DNA of 64,000 nt from Protopterus annectens (Eukaryota > Chordata > Ceratodontiformes > Protopteridae): positions 1,005,958,657-1,006,022,656 of the forward strand of contig NC_056747.1 of NCBI RefSeq assembly GCF_019279795.1, read 5' to 3'. Below the pieces are notes generated by a model. That model was not told the origin of the DNA and did no database searches. It worked only from the letters and a program-made list of their open reading frames with translations. Positions within the stretch are counted from its first letter, which is position 1. Each line of letters opens with the position of its first letter. The translations under genes and the position numbers were made by a program. Shown one piece after another: positions 22,601-35,009 of the stretch.

Positions 22601-23148
22601 TAGTACAATCCCCAGATCTTGTTTGCCACTTCTACAAGTTCAAAAGTGCTTCTTGCTTGGCTGTGGCCAAGTTTAAACTTTTTTACCTTATTATCACTTT
22701 ACTGTTTCAATAGTGCTTAATAGCTCTAGAATTGTGTAGAATAGTTTGGAAGTGTTTTTTGCTTGTCAAATTAGTTTGTTGAGAACTAGTTGGCCGTTGG
22801 CCCTTGTTGTCCTCCGTTGGTATCCTGTATGCTAGTTCTTGTTAATATTGATATTTCTTAGGTCCGCGCTTATTTAGGACCTTGTTTTCTTGCCTTATTA
22901 TATAGATATTCATATATATTGTGTGCAGCATTTTTGCTAGTCTTATTACAGAGTCTTATCTGCGTGTCCGCATTTAGGGCCTTTGTTTTTCCGATTATTA
23001 AAAAAGTTAAGCTTGTGTGCAGTGTTGCTTATTCGACTGCTTTCTGTCTTTTTTTCTATGACTTGGCCTATCTAGCTAGATCCGTTTAAGTTAGAGGACC
23101 TAGTCCTCATTCTGCTTATTGCATACTGCTTATTACATAGCTTCCAAC

Positions 23149-25482
23149 ATGTCTAGAGAGTCCAAAGACCACAAACCTTCGGGTTTCAAAAATGTATAAA
23201 GTGCTCCCAGAAGATGTCAATTACGGATGGCCATAGTAATTGTGTGTATATTGTCTTGGAGCCATTCATTTGCAGGAAGCTTGTCTAGTCTGCCATTCCT
23301 TTAGCTCCAGAGTTCTCCAGGAGCTGAAGAACAAGTTAATTTTGAAAGGTCTCTTCAAGCCTTCCTTCGAGGAAGACTTGGCGAGTTCTTCTTCATCCAA
23401 ATCTCATTTTTCCAAAAAAGAGAAGGTTAAATCGGCCAAGAGGCATTCAGTGGTACTGACTAGTATATCGGAACCTCCTCAGAAACAATCTAAACTTGAT
23501 CAGACTACCTCCGCGGCTCCACTGTCCTTGGAGCCAGTCGAGGTTGTCTATATTGGCACGTCCGTGTCGGCCGCAAGCTTTTTGGAGCCGACTACTTAAA
23601 AATTACATCGGAGCCGGTCTCCCCAACCTTAAGGTCTCCAATTCTACAGAGATCTAGATTGCATGCCCTGTCATCCAGATCCTCCAAGAGACTATCAGAG
23701 GAGAGAGTAGTGCTTAGACTCCTGAAGTCGTCTGCCTTGCCCAAATTGTTGTTTGCTCCAACCCAGTCAGTTCCGGAGCCTCCTGAGTCCATCCTACCTG
23801 TTGTGGTTCCTCCTCTGAGCCGAGTCAGGCCTTCGGAGCCGGAGTTTTTGGTACCACTTGGTGTGGAACCCATGGTTCCAGCTCCCCTCATGGCTGTCTC
23901 TGAGCTGAGTTCTGCTCCAACACCTTTGACGCCGTCCGTGGTCTCTAGGAGCCGAAGCTCACCGGTTGGCCCCGACAGGGACACTTGGACCAGAGCCTCC
24001 TCGGTTCCAAATCTCCCCCTCAGTGCGTTAGCTAGGGTGAGCTCGGATCCTACATCCATCTCGAAGCCGGTCGCTCTGGAACCGTAGACTACTTCCATTT
24101 CCTCGGAACAAGGTCTGTTTACGGAGCTGGAGAGATCCGCTTTCGAGATGAGGAGTGTGCTGTCTAATCAGCTCCACGCAAGGGTACCGACTCTTTCCCC
24201 TTCAAGCACCGATCTTTGTCCCAGCACCTACTCTCTCTCTCTCTCGACAGCAGAGACCTGCAGGCTCAGGAGCACCCATTGGGTGGCCCCCAGTTTTCTG
24301 AGATCTCCCCAGAGTACCCTTCTGAGGAGCCCCTTCGGAAGAGGACATTCAAGAGAAGGCATGTAGACTCCCCGGATCACTTTAGACACTGACCTTGAGG
24401 AATCAGAAGGGTCCCCCAAGTCATCCTCCGATGATGTCTCCTTTGTAGACATCTTAGAGATCTTAAGTAGAGAGGCGGCCAGACCACTGTCACCCCTTCT
24501 GATGAGTCAGTGTACCTGAAGACTTTCTGGTCTCTACCTTTAGCCTCCTGGGTGTCTCCACCTTTTGATGACCTTTTAAATCTGGTTAGTCTGAAGATGT
24601 GGGAGACTCCTGATGCCATGGAGCCAGTTCCCAGAAGACCCAGTAAATTTTTGCCTGCCCCTAAAGAGAAATATTTTTTTGTCCAAGGGCGTGCCCGTAG
24701 ATGCCATGGTGGTGGCCACTAAGAAGGAGCTAACGGAGACTTCATCTGTCCATCCGCCGAATAAGGAGTCTAGAACGATGGATAGCTAAGGGATGCGTAT
24801 CTTTTCAGCGGCTTTCACACTCGTATTGCTAAACTAACACATTTTACGAGGCTTCAAAAAGATCTCCTTAAGGAGTTTAGGAGATACTCTTCAAGGTACA
24901 TCTTCTGAAGGAGTCCCTAAGAAGGTGTCTGCTCAGTTGTCCACCTTAAATTCCATTGTGGACTCCTTCGTGAGGTTGATCTCTTATGCAGCTGACAGAG
25001 CGAGCAGGGCAGAGGGGTCAGGAGTTTTCCTTAGGAGACACTCCTGGATGCGATTATGTAATTTTGGGGAGCCATTCAAGTCTACCTTTATCAACGGCCC
25101 CTTTGACGGTTCTTCATTTTTTGGACCTAAGGTAAAAGATACACTCACCAGGTGCAAACAAGAAGGGAAAACTCTCTCTGCCATGGGAGTATGTTTTACC
25201 TTCCCCTCTAGACCATATCCTAAGGGTCAGAGAGGTGATAAGATGTGGTTCAAGAAGTTTCTGAAATTTTTCCAAGATGCACAGGGTGACTCCTTCAGAG
25301 GCAGAGGAGGAGCAGCTAATGGTAGACGTAGCTCTAGAGGTGGGGGGGGGGGGTCCGCAGAACCAGGGAGGCCGCAATTCGTTTTGAGGCTGTCCCTATC
25401 AGCGCTCCTGATGTGGGGCCCGACTGTGCTTCTCTGGAGCCAGTCAGGGGTCGCATATCTTTGTATCCAGAAGCCTGACTAA
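23149..25482 (+). pseudogene. D gag
   Basis: MSRESKDHKPSGFK starts at 23149. After a frame change comes HSNCVYCLG-x2-HLQEACLVCHSF, the same C-x2-C-LG-x2-H-x4-C-x2-C pattern as the other DIRS gags. A long Ser/Pro/Glu-rich middle follows. The C-terminal block GVFLRRHSWMRLCNFGEP parallels the IRRHAWLKEQ block of A-type gag. It ends Arg/Gly-rich (SFRGRGGAANGRRSSRGGG), a likely RNA-binding tail. Stops and frameshifts throughout. Confidence 0.75.
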
Positions 25483-27290
25483 ACATCACCCAAGACAAAT
25501 GGGTACAAAGAATAATCACCAGAGGTTACTCCATGCCCTTTTCTCTTCCTCCTCACACTCCCAAGAAGATCCCAGATGTTCCACCCAATCACAGGGATCA
25601 AGCAACTGTAGAAGTGCAAAAGTTGCTCGCAAACAGAGTCATCCAAATCAACCTGCACACCAGCTAAGATTTGGAACTTACTCCAGATTCTTTTCAGTGC
25701 CAAAACATACAGGGGACTGGAGGCCCATCTTGGACCTCAGCAAAGTTCCGGATGGTGACACTGCAGTCTATACTCCCTCGGTTAGGGAAAGACAATTGGA
25801 TGTGCTCCATGACCTCCAAGATGTGTACTACCGTATAATAATGAACAGAGCGTCGAGGAGTCACTTACACTTCTGGCTGGGAGCCAGTCACTACCAGTTT
25901 CGTGCTCTGCCCTTTGGTCTCACCACAGCCCCAGGGTGTTCACCAAATGTAAGCAGTAGTGACAGCTCACCTGAGGCATCTAGGATTCCAAGTATTTCCG
26001 TACCTGGATGACTTGCTCCTGACCGCCACCACCAGGCATCTACTCCTACAAACCAGAGATTCCACTATCCAGCTTTGTTCTCATTTGGGGATTGCAATAA
26101 ATTGGTAAATTGGGAAAAGTCTGCCTTATCTCCCTCTCAATTTGTGACTTTTTATAGATGCAGAAATAGACATAGTCGCCATGTTAGATCGTCTACCTGC
26201 AGAAAGAGTGCAGAACCTTAGACAAATTCTGTGTCTACTTCCTCTACAGAAAGCCAAGGCAAAGACGGTGCTGAAACTCTAACGGGCCATGGCCTCCACC
26301 ATAACTTTAGTCGTCCTCGCCAGATTACATATGCGAATTCTCCAATGACTTCTATCGTCCCAGTGGTCCTTTCAGCAAATGCCTCTATCTCACCACATCA
26401 TCATAAAAGTCTTGCAAAAAGGATCTTCGTTGGTGGATTCAACCCAACCAACTAACAAGAGGCACTCCTTTCCTTCCTCGCCAACCCGTTGCTACTGTGA
26501 CCATGGATGCCTCACAGATAGGGGGCATTATCTAGGCAGGACTGTCCAGTGCACATGACAAGATCACGTGGCTCACCTGCATATCAGTGTCCTAGAAATG
26601 AGAGCAGTGCTTCTAGCGTTGCAAGTACTTCACGACTCTGTTCCTGTAGGGATGATAGCACTCCAGTCAGACAACATGTCAGTGGTATGGTATCTCAACA
26701 AGGAACCAGATCGTACCCCCTTTGTCGAGAGGCAGTTCGTGTTTGGGAGTGGGCAATTTCTTAACACGTTTTCTAGTGGCAACGCACATCCCAGGGACAA
26801 CCAGTGTGATAGCCAACAAGCTCAGCAAGGCAATCTTGATGCCTCATGAGTGGTCTCTGAATCAGGAAATAGCGGAACAGATCTTCCGCAAATGGGGACA
26901 GCCTTGCTGCGATCTCTTCGCCAGTCAATCAACTCCAAATGCAGCAGCTACCTTTCCCTTATCCCCCCCCCCCCCCGGGGGAGCCACCAAGAGACACACT
27001 TGTTCACGATTGGCCCCTGGGACTCCTTTATGGTTTCCCTCCTTTTCCTCTCATATCCAAAATGATTCAGAAAGCGAAGCTTTTGGGAAGCAAAATGATT
27101 CTCATCACTCTGTACTGGCCTCGCCAGATTAGGTTCCCCTTTCTCGGGCCTCATCTACTAGACGATCCATGGATTCTGCACCCAGTGCCAGACCTCTTGA
27201 CACACGTCAGGTGCCCTTCACCCCTGTCGCAACACCCTCAACTTGAGTATGTGGCTGCTCTAGTTCCATCACTAGTCAGGCTTCATGACT
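25480..27290 (+). pseudogene. D reverse transcriptase / RNase H
   Basis: WRPILDLSKV, GASHYQFRALPFGLTTAPG and motif C FPYLDDLLL near 26000 are legible; motif A is damaged (MTSKMCTTV region). RNase H shows HISVLEMRAVLLALQVLHDS and LQSDNMSVVWYLNKE. The tail CCDLFASQS and LITLYWPRQIRFPF corresponds to PDIDLFAS and LIAPDWPRQHWYP of the other copies. Polypyrimidine runs (26966-26979) and many stops. Confidence 0.78.
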
Positions 27291-28320
27291 TTTCACCTGC
27301 TGTGTCCCACATCCTCACATCTTTGCATAAACCTTCTACTAGGAAGTTATACACTAGCAAATGGAGAAGGTTTTCCATCTGGGCTGAAGAAAGGAATGTA
27401 GATCCTTACACTGCATCCATCCATATGATTTTAGAATTTTTGTCTAAACTTTTCCATCAGGGGTCTGCTGCTGTCACAGTTAGGGTCCAATTGACAGCGA
27501 TATCCAATTTTCATTTGGGTCAACATAAGTCTAACCTGATGTCCCACAGATTGTGTAAAACCTTCCTTAAAGTTGCTACTTTGCTGCGACTCCACTTTCA
27601 GGATAGCTTCCTGGGATCTAAACTTTGTTCTGTCCAAGCTAACTTCACCACCCTTTGAACCTGCTCATTCGTGCCTATTGAAATTTCTGTCTAGGAAGAC
27701 TGTTTGTAGTAGCCATCACATCAGCTAGAATGAGTATCAGAGTTACAAGTACTGTCTATAAAGCCTCCTTATTTGATTTTCCAGAGGCAAAGTTTCTCTT
27801 TGTACAAATCCGTCCTTTATCCCTAAAGTTTGCTCTCATACTAAGTTGAACCAAACTGTAGAATTACCGGTGTTTTTCCGTAATTATTCTAATGCAGCAG
27901 AATACAAATTTCATCAATTGGATGTTCACAGGCAGTTACAGTTCTACCTTCACAGGACTAAGGAACTCAGAAAATCAGACCAATTGTATGGATCCTTTTC
28001 TGATTCTAGACTAGGTCTGCCAGTCTCTAAAGTGACCCTATCAAATTGGATTTCGAGCTGTATTTCCTTCATTTACTCCTCCAATGGAAAAACTCTACCA
28101 TTCAAGATTATTCTACGCGGTCCCAGTCTACATCTGCTGCCTTCCAAGCCAGAGCTCTAGTTGACATATTTGTGCAGCAGCAACCTGGGCTACCCATCAT
28201 ACCTTTATCACTCATTACAAATTGGACCAGATCTCAAGGGGTAGAGCCTTTTTTGGTTCCACGGTACTCAGGAGTATTTTCCCATGAGCCACCCAAGAAT
28301 AAGGTTCTAGGGACGCTGTC
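27290..28320 (+). pseudogene. D tyrosine recombinase
   Basis: N-terminal KPSTRKLYTSKWRRFSIWAE, LQFYLHRTKELRKSDQL in the middle, then STRSQSTSAAFQARALVDI and an ITHYKLD-like segment for the tyrosine, split over several frames. The first catalytic Arg block is unreadable (NEYQSYKYCL). A separate YR lineage from A-C, non-functional. Confidence 0.75.
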
Positions 28321-28325
28321 CCAAA

Positions 28326-28422
28326 AGTAAGAATGAAGGCGAGCTAGGTCTACAAAACGTAAAGAAGTTATGTACTCACCATAACGTTACATGTTTGTAG
28401 TCCATCTCGCCCGTCATTCTTA
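28326..28422 (+). repeat. D ICR
   Basis: 28326-28360 is the complement of the D left end and 28361-28422 that of the right end (GTACTCACCATAACGTT). Same spacer-free join as in A-C. Confidence 0.83.
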
Positions 28423-28551
28423 TGAACCCACCCACCTACCCCCGTCCTGGAAGGATCTGGAGACAGGATAGCCTTACCTTAGTAGGGTGGAGACCTTTCA
28501 TTCCTGTTCTTTCTGGATAACCTTAGTTCTGTCTATCTAGTTTTAGCAGCA

Positions 28552-28710
28552 AACTATGGGATAACCTACCTAGCCGCGAGCCGACTAAGAGACTTTGAGC
28601 TGTGTAATAGGCCAAGTCGGAGCTGAGGATCGGCTCTAAACTCACAAGTAAGAATGAAGGGCGAGATGGACTACAAATATGGAACGTTATGGTGAGCGCA
28701 TAATTTCTTT
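28552..28710 (+). repeat. D right inverted terminal repeat plus extension
   Basis: Inverted to the left repeat up to about 28680, then about 30 bp of extension (GGAACGTTATGGTGAGCGCA...). The extension sequence is unrelated to that of A-C. Confidence 0.8.
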
Positions 28711-29630
28711 TTGGGGGGGGGGGGGATTTTGCTTTGCAAACTGCTAGGTTGTCTTGATGGTTATCACTGTGCAGAATCTGATAGAATTTCTCTGTCTTAC
28801 TGTATGCTACTTTGAATGCTTAGTTTTTTTTTTTTTTTTTTTTTTTTTTAGCCAACCAGTAATTTCTTCATAGTCTGGTTTCTCTTCCATTTCGCATTAT
28901 TTTGCTCACCTTTCTTTTGGTATCTCCTTGGACTTCTACATTATGTACCTTATTTGCATACCTAGCTCAACTGTTCGTCTTTTCTAGTCTTCACCCATGC
29001 AAAATGCTGCCATTCTTTAGCTTCACCTATTCCCTCCTATTTCTGAGGTGCTAGAGAACATATTTCCTGTGCTTTTGCCCCAGTCATCATCAAAGCTTTC
29101 AGCCTAGTTGGCTTTGAAGTCTTCTGTGACCACTGCTTGCAGTTGATTGTGGCTTCAAGGGTTTACTTTTGGAGCAGACTTTTCATTGGGGATGATTTTA
29201 CCTTGTTGTCCTTTCTTTACTAGGAGGAGAATAGCTTAAGTTGTATGTTGATCACTCTTTTATATGGTCTTGACTGTCTTTATTAGCAAATCATGTATTA
29301 GCAGCCTTTAAGCCATTTGCTTTGAGTCAAGAATGGCCTCTCCTTTATACTTGTTGCTTCACTTATGTTAAACCTAGGAAGTCCTCATGTCCTGTTCTGC
29401 TTTTCCAGAGATAAATGTTCAGACTCCAGCCCCTCATCAACCCCAGCTCATTTGTCTCGCTTTCTGTAGAAAGCTATGCAGCTGCTCCTTGAATGCCCTC
29501 TTGTCCTCACCATCGCAGTTCTGTCATGAGGCTTAGGCCAAGAATACGAGGACTCCCATGTCTCTGTATTGGAGTCTGATTTCTGCAAGTCTACCACTGT
29601 TTTCCTCACAGTTCGAGACTCTCACCGCAG
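28711..29630 (-). pseudogene. RTE/Rex3-like LINE, endonuclease region, minus strand
   Basis: On the minus strand, about 29330-29180 reads LKANGLKAANT-FANKDSQDH and VKKGQQGKIIPNEKSAPK, which match the ANGL..NT-F...KD and KVIPGE..APQ blocks of the RTE-type endonuclease. Upstream (29560-29400) and downstream (to 28900) only weak similarity remains. G-run at 28723-28733 and T-run at 28826-28849. It is the 5' continuation of the RT piece at 21248-22468, separated by DIRS D and bounded by DIRS A4. Confidence 0.5.
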
Positions 29631-29804
29631 ATGTTCTTCGTGTTTCACTGTTGCAGTCATTACATTTGGGTAATCTGCTGGCAAGTTGCCCTCAGTCGGC
29701 TTGAATTTAGGTCCTGCATCGGCTGCTGTCTCCTCTTCCATGACGTCAGGTTGTCAGGGGTATAAAACATGCAGCCGATGCCATTTTCATCAGTCTTTCT
29801 TGCC
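29631..29804 (+). repeat. A4 left inverted terminal repeat
   Basis: Nearly the same as the A1 left repeat. Inverted partner at 40702-40829, which has lost about 58 bp. Confidence 0.9.
29741..29796 (+). promoter_or_regulatory. A4 promoter: CRE, TATA box, initiator
   Basis: TGACGTCA 29741-29748, TATAAAA 29761-29767, initiator ATCAGTCT with A at 29792 (31 nt). Confidence 0.65.
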
Positions 29805-29942
29805 GCGCGGTGCCCAAAGCAGAAACAGTTCGTAGGTGCCGGTCGGTCGACTCCTGAAATTTTCGTTTTTGAGTTTCAGAACTGAAGTCTTCAAACTAAA
29901 GCTAAGTACCCCATTGGGGAAACTTTTTCTTGCTCCTTACTG

Positions 29943-31717
29943 ATGTCAGTAAAAGTTAATAATTGCATTACTTGTGGGAAGCAAATACCTCATAAGGATT
30001 TTCATTTGTACTGTATTCCTTGCCTAGGCCCTGACCACAACTTGCCTTGCTGTCGGTTTTGTGCTAAATTTAACCAATGCACTATTAAGCGTCTGTATAT
30101 TTTTGCTTCTAAATATTTTGGTTCAAGATTTAACTACCCTGAAATGTCGTCCGTTAGCAATCCAACTACTGAAGTTCACAAAAAAAATGCACGGAAAAAG
30201 GCAGACCGTCGAGGTCCAAAACCGACAAATCTTCTAAGCCAGTCACCAGTACTCAGTGAGGCACTTTCGCAGCCCCTGATGCCCGCTACTTTTGAGTCTC
30301 AGGCCTTTACCGAGACCCATTCGGAGTCTGGTGTGCCACGAGATTCGCAAAGTATTGAACCTGCGGATGTCTCTCCCTTGGATGAGTCCGGAGCCGCTGA
30401 GCAGGCACCGGCTTCTGAGGGTGTTTTCAGGCCTCAACATTTTTACATTAAACCAATGCCAGCAACAAAACCAAGGTCAAAAACAACTTCTGTGTCTAAA
30501 AAACCGACGCATGAGCCCCGTGCTCAGGCCCCTATATTTAAAAAACAGATGATCAAAATGGCTGAGGATTTAATTACCTTGATCAGGGGTTATCAACCCC
30601 CCACCCCTGCTAAGAGGCTTAGGCAAGGCACTGATTATGAATCTTTAGATCAGGTTTCCATTTCTTCTGATCAGGAATTTTTTATTCCACCCTATGAGGA
30701 TTCTGATGCAGAGGAATCCATCCCATCTGCATCTCCTCCTGAGGGTTACTCTTTTGGAGAGACTTTGCATACTTTAAAGGAACATTTTTACTCGGAGAGT
30801 CAGGACTTCTCTGAATCAAAAAAGAGGCTTAGGGATCTTCTTCTCCCTCAGCATAGGCCTTTGGCTATACCTCTTGTATTAGACATCGTTGATGATGTGT
30901 TCTCGGAATCAAGCATGGCTCCTGATTCCCTGCCTCCGGCTCCTAGTAAGCCAGACAGTTAGTTCCCGACTCCCACAAATTTCTTTTCAAAAATCCAGCT
31001 GCTGATCCTGAGACTATTTCTCAGGGTCCCAAGGGTGTTAAGGCTTCTACTGCCAAAAATCCTACTCCTTCTGATAGAGATTCCAGGGCGCTGGATAGAT
31101 GGGATAAGAAGGTTTATACGTCTGCAACCTTGGCAATCAGGGCTTTAAACTGCCAGTTTCATATGCTTAAATATCAACAACATGTTATGGGCTTACTGAA
31201 ACAGAAAATTATGTTGATTTATGAGTGTGTGGAAAATAGAGTTATAGGATGTATTGCATTCAGCAGAACAGGTTGGAAGGCATACTTTGCAATGTGGTTT
31301 TGATTCCTTGGAGGCCTCTTGTAGGGCCACCGTTATTGGATCTGTGATTAGAAGGCATTCCTGGCTCAAGGAGCAAAATCTGCCTGATCATGTTAAAGCT
31401 AAATTGTTGGATGCCCCTTTGCACCATGATACTCTGGTAGTAAGGCAGAAGAGGTTTTAAAGAAAATGGAAGACAAAGCTAAATCTGTGCAAACTTTAAA
31501 AGATTTCTTGCAAGTGCAGCCACCCAGGTTCAGTAGGCACTGGCCAACTAAAAATTGGTCCTTTCCTGTGTCCAGCAGAGCCACTCAGGTCAAACCCAGG
31601 CGCTCAAAAGGCAACCAATATCAATCACAGGGTTCTTACAGGACAAAGCAATGGGGTGCCTCCACCTCCAAATCTGGAGGAAAAGAAGCACAACCCTACA
31701 GTAAGCAGTCTCAATGA
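29943..31717 (+). pseudogene. A4 gag
   Basis: MSVKVNNCITCGKQIPHKDF opens a clean frame of 339 residues. The zinc-like block CITC...CIPCLGPDHNLPCCRFC is complete, followed by the PPYEDSDAEESIPSASPPEG block. A deletion after SKPDS removes the YYRVPDSH motif and gives a stop at 30960-30962. The frame changes again near 31250 and 31440. Basic C-terminus KNWSFPVSSRATQVKPR, ending SKQSQ at 31717. Confidence 0.88.
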
Positions 31718-32894
31718 CTTTCCTCTACCATCTCCAAGCACTTATCTTTTGGCAGCCCCCTTGGGGGGGGGGGGGGACTTCATGCTCAAAATTGGCAGTT
31801 AATTATCCAGGACAAGTGGGTATTAAACATAGTATCCCAAAGGGTGCAGATTTCATTTCCATACTTTGCCAATTCCAAACGGATGGCCGGATCTGCCACA
31901 AAGCCAGTGGGCAGAGGCCCAGAAACAAGTCACGTCCCTCATGGATATAGGGGCTATTCAACCGGTACCAGAAAAGGAAAAAGGACAAGGATTTTATTCA
32001 AGACTTTTCCTGGTACCCAGAAAAGACCATTCATGGCGTCCAATACTGGACTTATCGATTCTGAACACGTTCCTGGACATTCCAAAATTCAAAATGCTGA
32101 CTTTACAATAGCTTCTGCCTATGCTAGGCAAGAATGCTTGGTTAGTAACTCTGGACTTTAAAGAGGCATGCCTGCATATCCCAATAAGGGAATCATACAG
32201 AAGATACCTTCGCTTCAAAGCAGGTTTTTTGCATTACCAATTCTCTGTACTGCCCTTTGGCTTATCTACTGTGCCCAGGGTCTTTACAAAGTGCCTGGCA
32301 CCAGTAATTGCATTCTGCAGACAAAAAACCATTCAGATGTATCCTTATCTGGACGATTGTCTCATTCAAGCAGAGGACAAGGACACTCTTCAACATCTGA
32401 CGTTTGTAAAAAGGCTTCTAGCATGCCTAGGGTACAACATAAACGAAAATAAATCACAACTGGTACCCTCTCAAATAATTACATTCCTGGGTGTAAGCTT
32501 GAATACAACTGCCCAGATGGCTTACCTCACGTTGTAAAAAGGCTTCTAGCATGCCTAGGGTACACCATAAATGAAAGTAAATCACAACTGGTACCCTTTC
32601 AAATAATTACATTACTGGGTGTAAGCTTGAATACAACTGCCCAGATGGCTTACCACACGCCAGACAAACAAAGGCAATTGACAAGATACTTCAAACAAAT
32701 AAATGGCAACAAAAACCCAGTTAACTGCAAGACGAATTCTGCAGGCTTTGGGGTTCATGGCATCCTGCATTCTACTAATTCCATATGCAAGACTGCATAT
32801 GAGGAAACTTCAGTGGTACCTAAAAAGTTTATGGAGTCAACATGGTCACAGCCTGGAAACAATGATTCCTCTCATTCCCTGCCTACAACAGGAG
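31656..32894 (+). pseudogene. A4 reverse transcriptase, with internal tandem duplication
   Basis: Overlaps the gag end. A G-run at 31765-31776 shifts the frame in LAAPLGG. WRPILDLSILNTFLDIPK, motif A VTLDFKEACLHIPI, LPFGLSTVPRVFTKCL and motif C MYPYLDDCLIQAED are present. At 32402-32657 a 128-bp stretch is duplicated in tandem, which breaks the frame since 128 is not a multiple of 3. A5 cuts the gene at 32894, and the rest is at 38470-39335. Confidence 0.87.
32402..32657 (+). repeat. 128-bp tandem duplication inside A4 RT
   Basis: Two units, each with GGCTTCTAGCATGCCTAGGG (from 32413 and 32541), differ at a handful of positions, so the duplication is not very recent. Confidence 0.9.
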
Positions 32895-33078
32895 ATGTTC
32901 ATCGTGTTACACTCCTGCAGTCATTACACTTGGGTTATCCTGCCGTCAGGCGGTTCCGCAGTCGGACAGAGTTCCAAAGTCTTGGTCCGGCGTCTGTTGC
33001 TGTCACTTCTTCCCTGATGTCAGTGCACCAGGGGTATATAAGATGCACCCGACGCCATTTTCTTCAGTCTTTCTTGCC
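32895..33078 (+). repeat. A5 left inverted terminal repeat
   Basis: ATGTTCATCGTG to CAGTCTTTCTTGCC. Inverted partner at 38256-38439. Confidence 0.92.
33012..33070 (+). promoter_or_regulatory. A5 promoter: TATA box and initiator
   Basis: TGATGTCA near 33016 (a CRE with one change), TATATAA 33035-33041, initiator TTCAGTCT with A at 33066 (31 nt). Confidence 0.65.
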
Positions 33079-33215
33079 GCGCGGTGCCCGAAGCAGAAGC
33101 AGTTCGCAAGTGTCGGTCGGCCGACTCCTGAGATTTTCGAAGTCGAATTTCAGATCCGAAGTCTTCAATAAAGCTAAGTACCTCGTTGGGGAAACTTTTT
33201 TCTTTCCTCAGACCG

Positions 33216-35009
33216 ATGTCAGAAAAAGTTAATAATTGTATTTCTTGTGGGAAGTAAATACCTCATAAGGACTTCCACTCTTACTGTATTCCATGCCTAG
33301 GCCCGGATCACGATGTTACTAGTTGTTGGTTTTGTGCTAGATTTAACAAACGCACTATAAAAAGACGTTTTGATTTTGCTTTGCACTACTTTGGCCGAAG
33401 GTTCAATTTTACTATGCCGTTGGATTAACCAACAACCGCAATTCCGAAAAAACGCAAAGACAAGGATAAAGACAGGCATCCGAGGTCCAAACCCGACGAC
33501 GAAACCTCTTCTAGGCCAGTCGCCGGTTCGCTGGTTCTCAGTGAGGCGCTTTTTCAGCCCCTGACACCTGCTACCTCAGAGCCACAGGCCGCCTCCGACT
33601 CCCAGGTGGAGACAACTAGGCTTCTGGAAACTCAAGGTATTGGGCCTACGGAAACTAATCCCTCAGATGGGTCCGGAGCCGCTGAACAGGCATCGGCTTC
33701 TGTGGGTGTTTTCAGACCTTCACAACTTACCATTAAAGCAACAGCCAAGACAAAAGTACCATTAAAGACAAAGAAGCAAGTACAGCATTCTCCTGGACAG
33801 TCCTCCATGCCTAAGAAACAGATGCTCAAAATGGCCGAAGACGACCTTACTCTAATCTGGGGTTCCCATCCCCCTCCTGAGAAAAGGCCTAGGCACGATA
33901 CAGACTATGATTCCTCTGATCAGGTTTCCATTTCCTCTGATTCCTATTCAGACCAGGGATACTCTCTACCCCCCTATGAGGACTCTGATGCTGAAGAATC
34001 TATCCCTTCAGCCTCTCCTCCTGAGGATTATTCTTTTTGGGAAACTTTACATACCATGAGGAAGCATTTCCATTGGGAAAGTCAGGATTATTCAGAATCC
34101 AAGAAAAGGGTCAGGGATTTCCTTTTATTGCCTCAGCACAGGCCCCTGGCTATTCCGCCTGTGCTGGATATTGTGGATGATGTGTTCTCTGAATCCAGCT
34201 TATCTCCCGATTGCCCCACTGCACCAGTCAAACCTGTTAGGTATTATAGAATCCCTGACTCTCACAAGTTTCTTTATAAAAACCTTACTGCTGATCCAGA
34301 AACTATTTCCCAGGGTCCAAAAGGGGTTAAGGCTTCCATTGCAAAAAATCCAGTACCCTCTGACAGAGATTCCAGAGCTTTGGAGAGATGGGGGAAGAAA
34401 GTTTACACTTCTGCAACTTTAGCAGTAAGGGCTTTAAATTGCCAGTTTCACATGCTTAAGTACCAACAATATTTAATGGCTCAGTTAAAACAGAAAATGC
34501 TTGCAAGCTCAGAAGCTCCTGACTGTAAAGAAATGCAGTATTTATTGCATGCAGTTGAGCAGGTGGGAAAACATGCTCTGCAATGTGGTTTTGATTCTTT
34601 AGAGGCCTCTTGTAGAGCCGCAGTTACAGGTTCTGTGATTTGAAGACATGCTTGGTTAAAAGAGCAGAGTTTACCTGATCATGTTAAGGCAAAATTATTG
34701 GATGCTCCTTTATAACATGATACCTTGTTTGGTGTTAAGGCAGAAGAGGTGTTAAAGAAAATGGAGGATAAAGCTAAATCTATGCAAACAGTCAAGGATT
34801 TCTTACAGTTACAGCCACCTCGATTTAGCAGAAATTGGCAAACAAAGAATTGGTCCTTTCCAGTGTCAGACAGGCCACAGAGAGGCAGATACAGACGCCC
34901 AAGAGGCAGATCTCAACCCCAAGGCACTAACAGACAATGACAGTGGGGCACCTCAACCCCAAAAGGAGGTGAGGACAAGTATCAACCTTACAGGAAACAG
35001 TCCCAATGA
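33216..35009 (+). pseudogene. A5 gag: one frame, five in-frame stops
   Basis: A single phase runs from MSEKVNNCISCGK at 33216 to RKQSQ, stop 35007-35009: 597 codons, the best length estimate for the family. The zinc-like block (CISC, CIPCLGPDHDVTSCWFC), KKRKDKDKDRHPRS basic patch, SAEESIPSASPPEDYSF-like acidic block and Arg/Gly-rich tail are all in place. The only interruptions are premature stops, near 33255, 33426, 34641, 34711 and 34938. By comparison with sister copies most are single C-to-T changes of CAA or CGA codons. No indel is needed. Confidence 0.88.

Larger units (their letters stand above)
22469..28710 (+). mobile_element. DIRS D: divergent, old 6.2-kb DIRS element
   Basis: The ends follow the same rules: left ATGTTCTGTAG after a G, right end TTCTTT at 28710 followed by host TT. 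gag, RT, RNase H and YR are all present but only distantly similar to A-C and heavily decayed. It lies in the minus-strand LINE. It is likely the oldest full-length DIRS here. Confidence 0.85.
29631..32894 (+). mobile_element. DIRS A4, first part (left repeat to RNase H start)
   Basis: Left end ATGTTCTTCGTG after CTCACCGCAG. Cut at 32894 by A5 inside the codons for QQEF. It continues at 38470; total about 5.66 kb. Confidence 0.92.
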
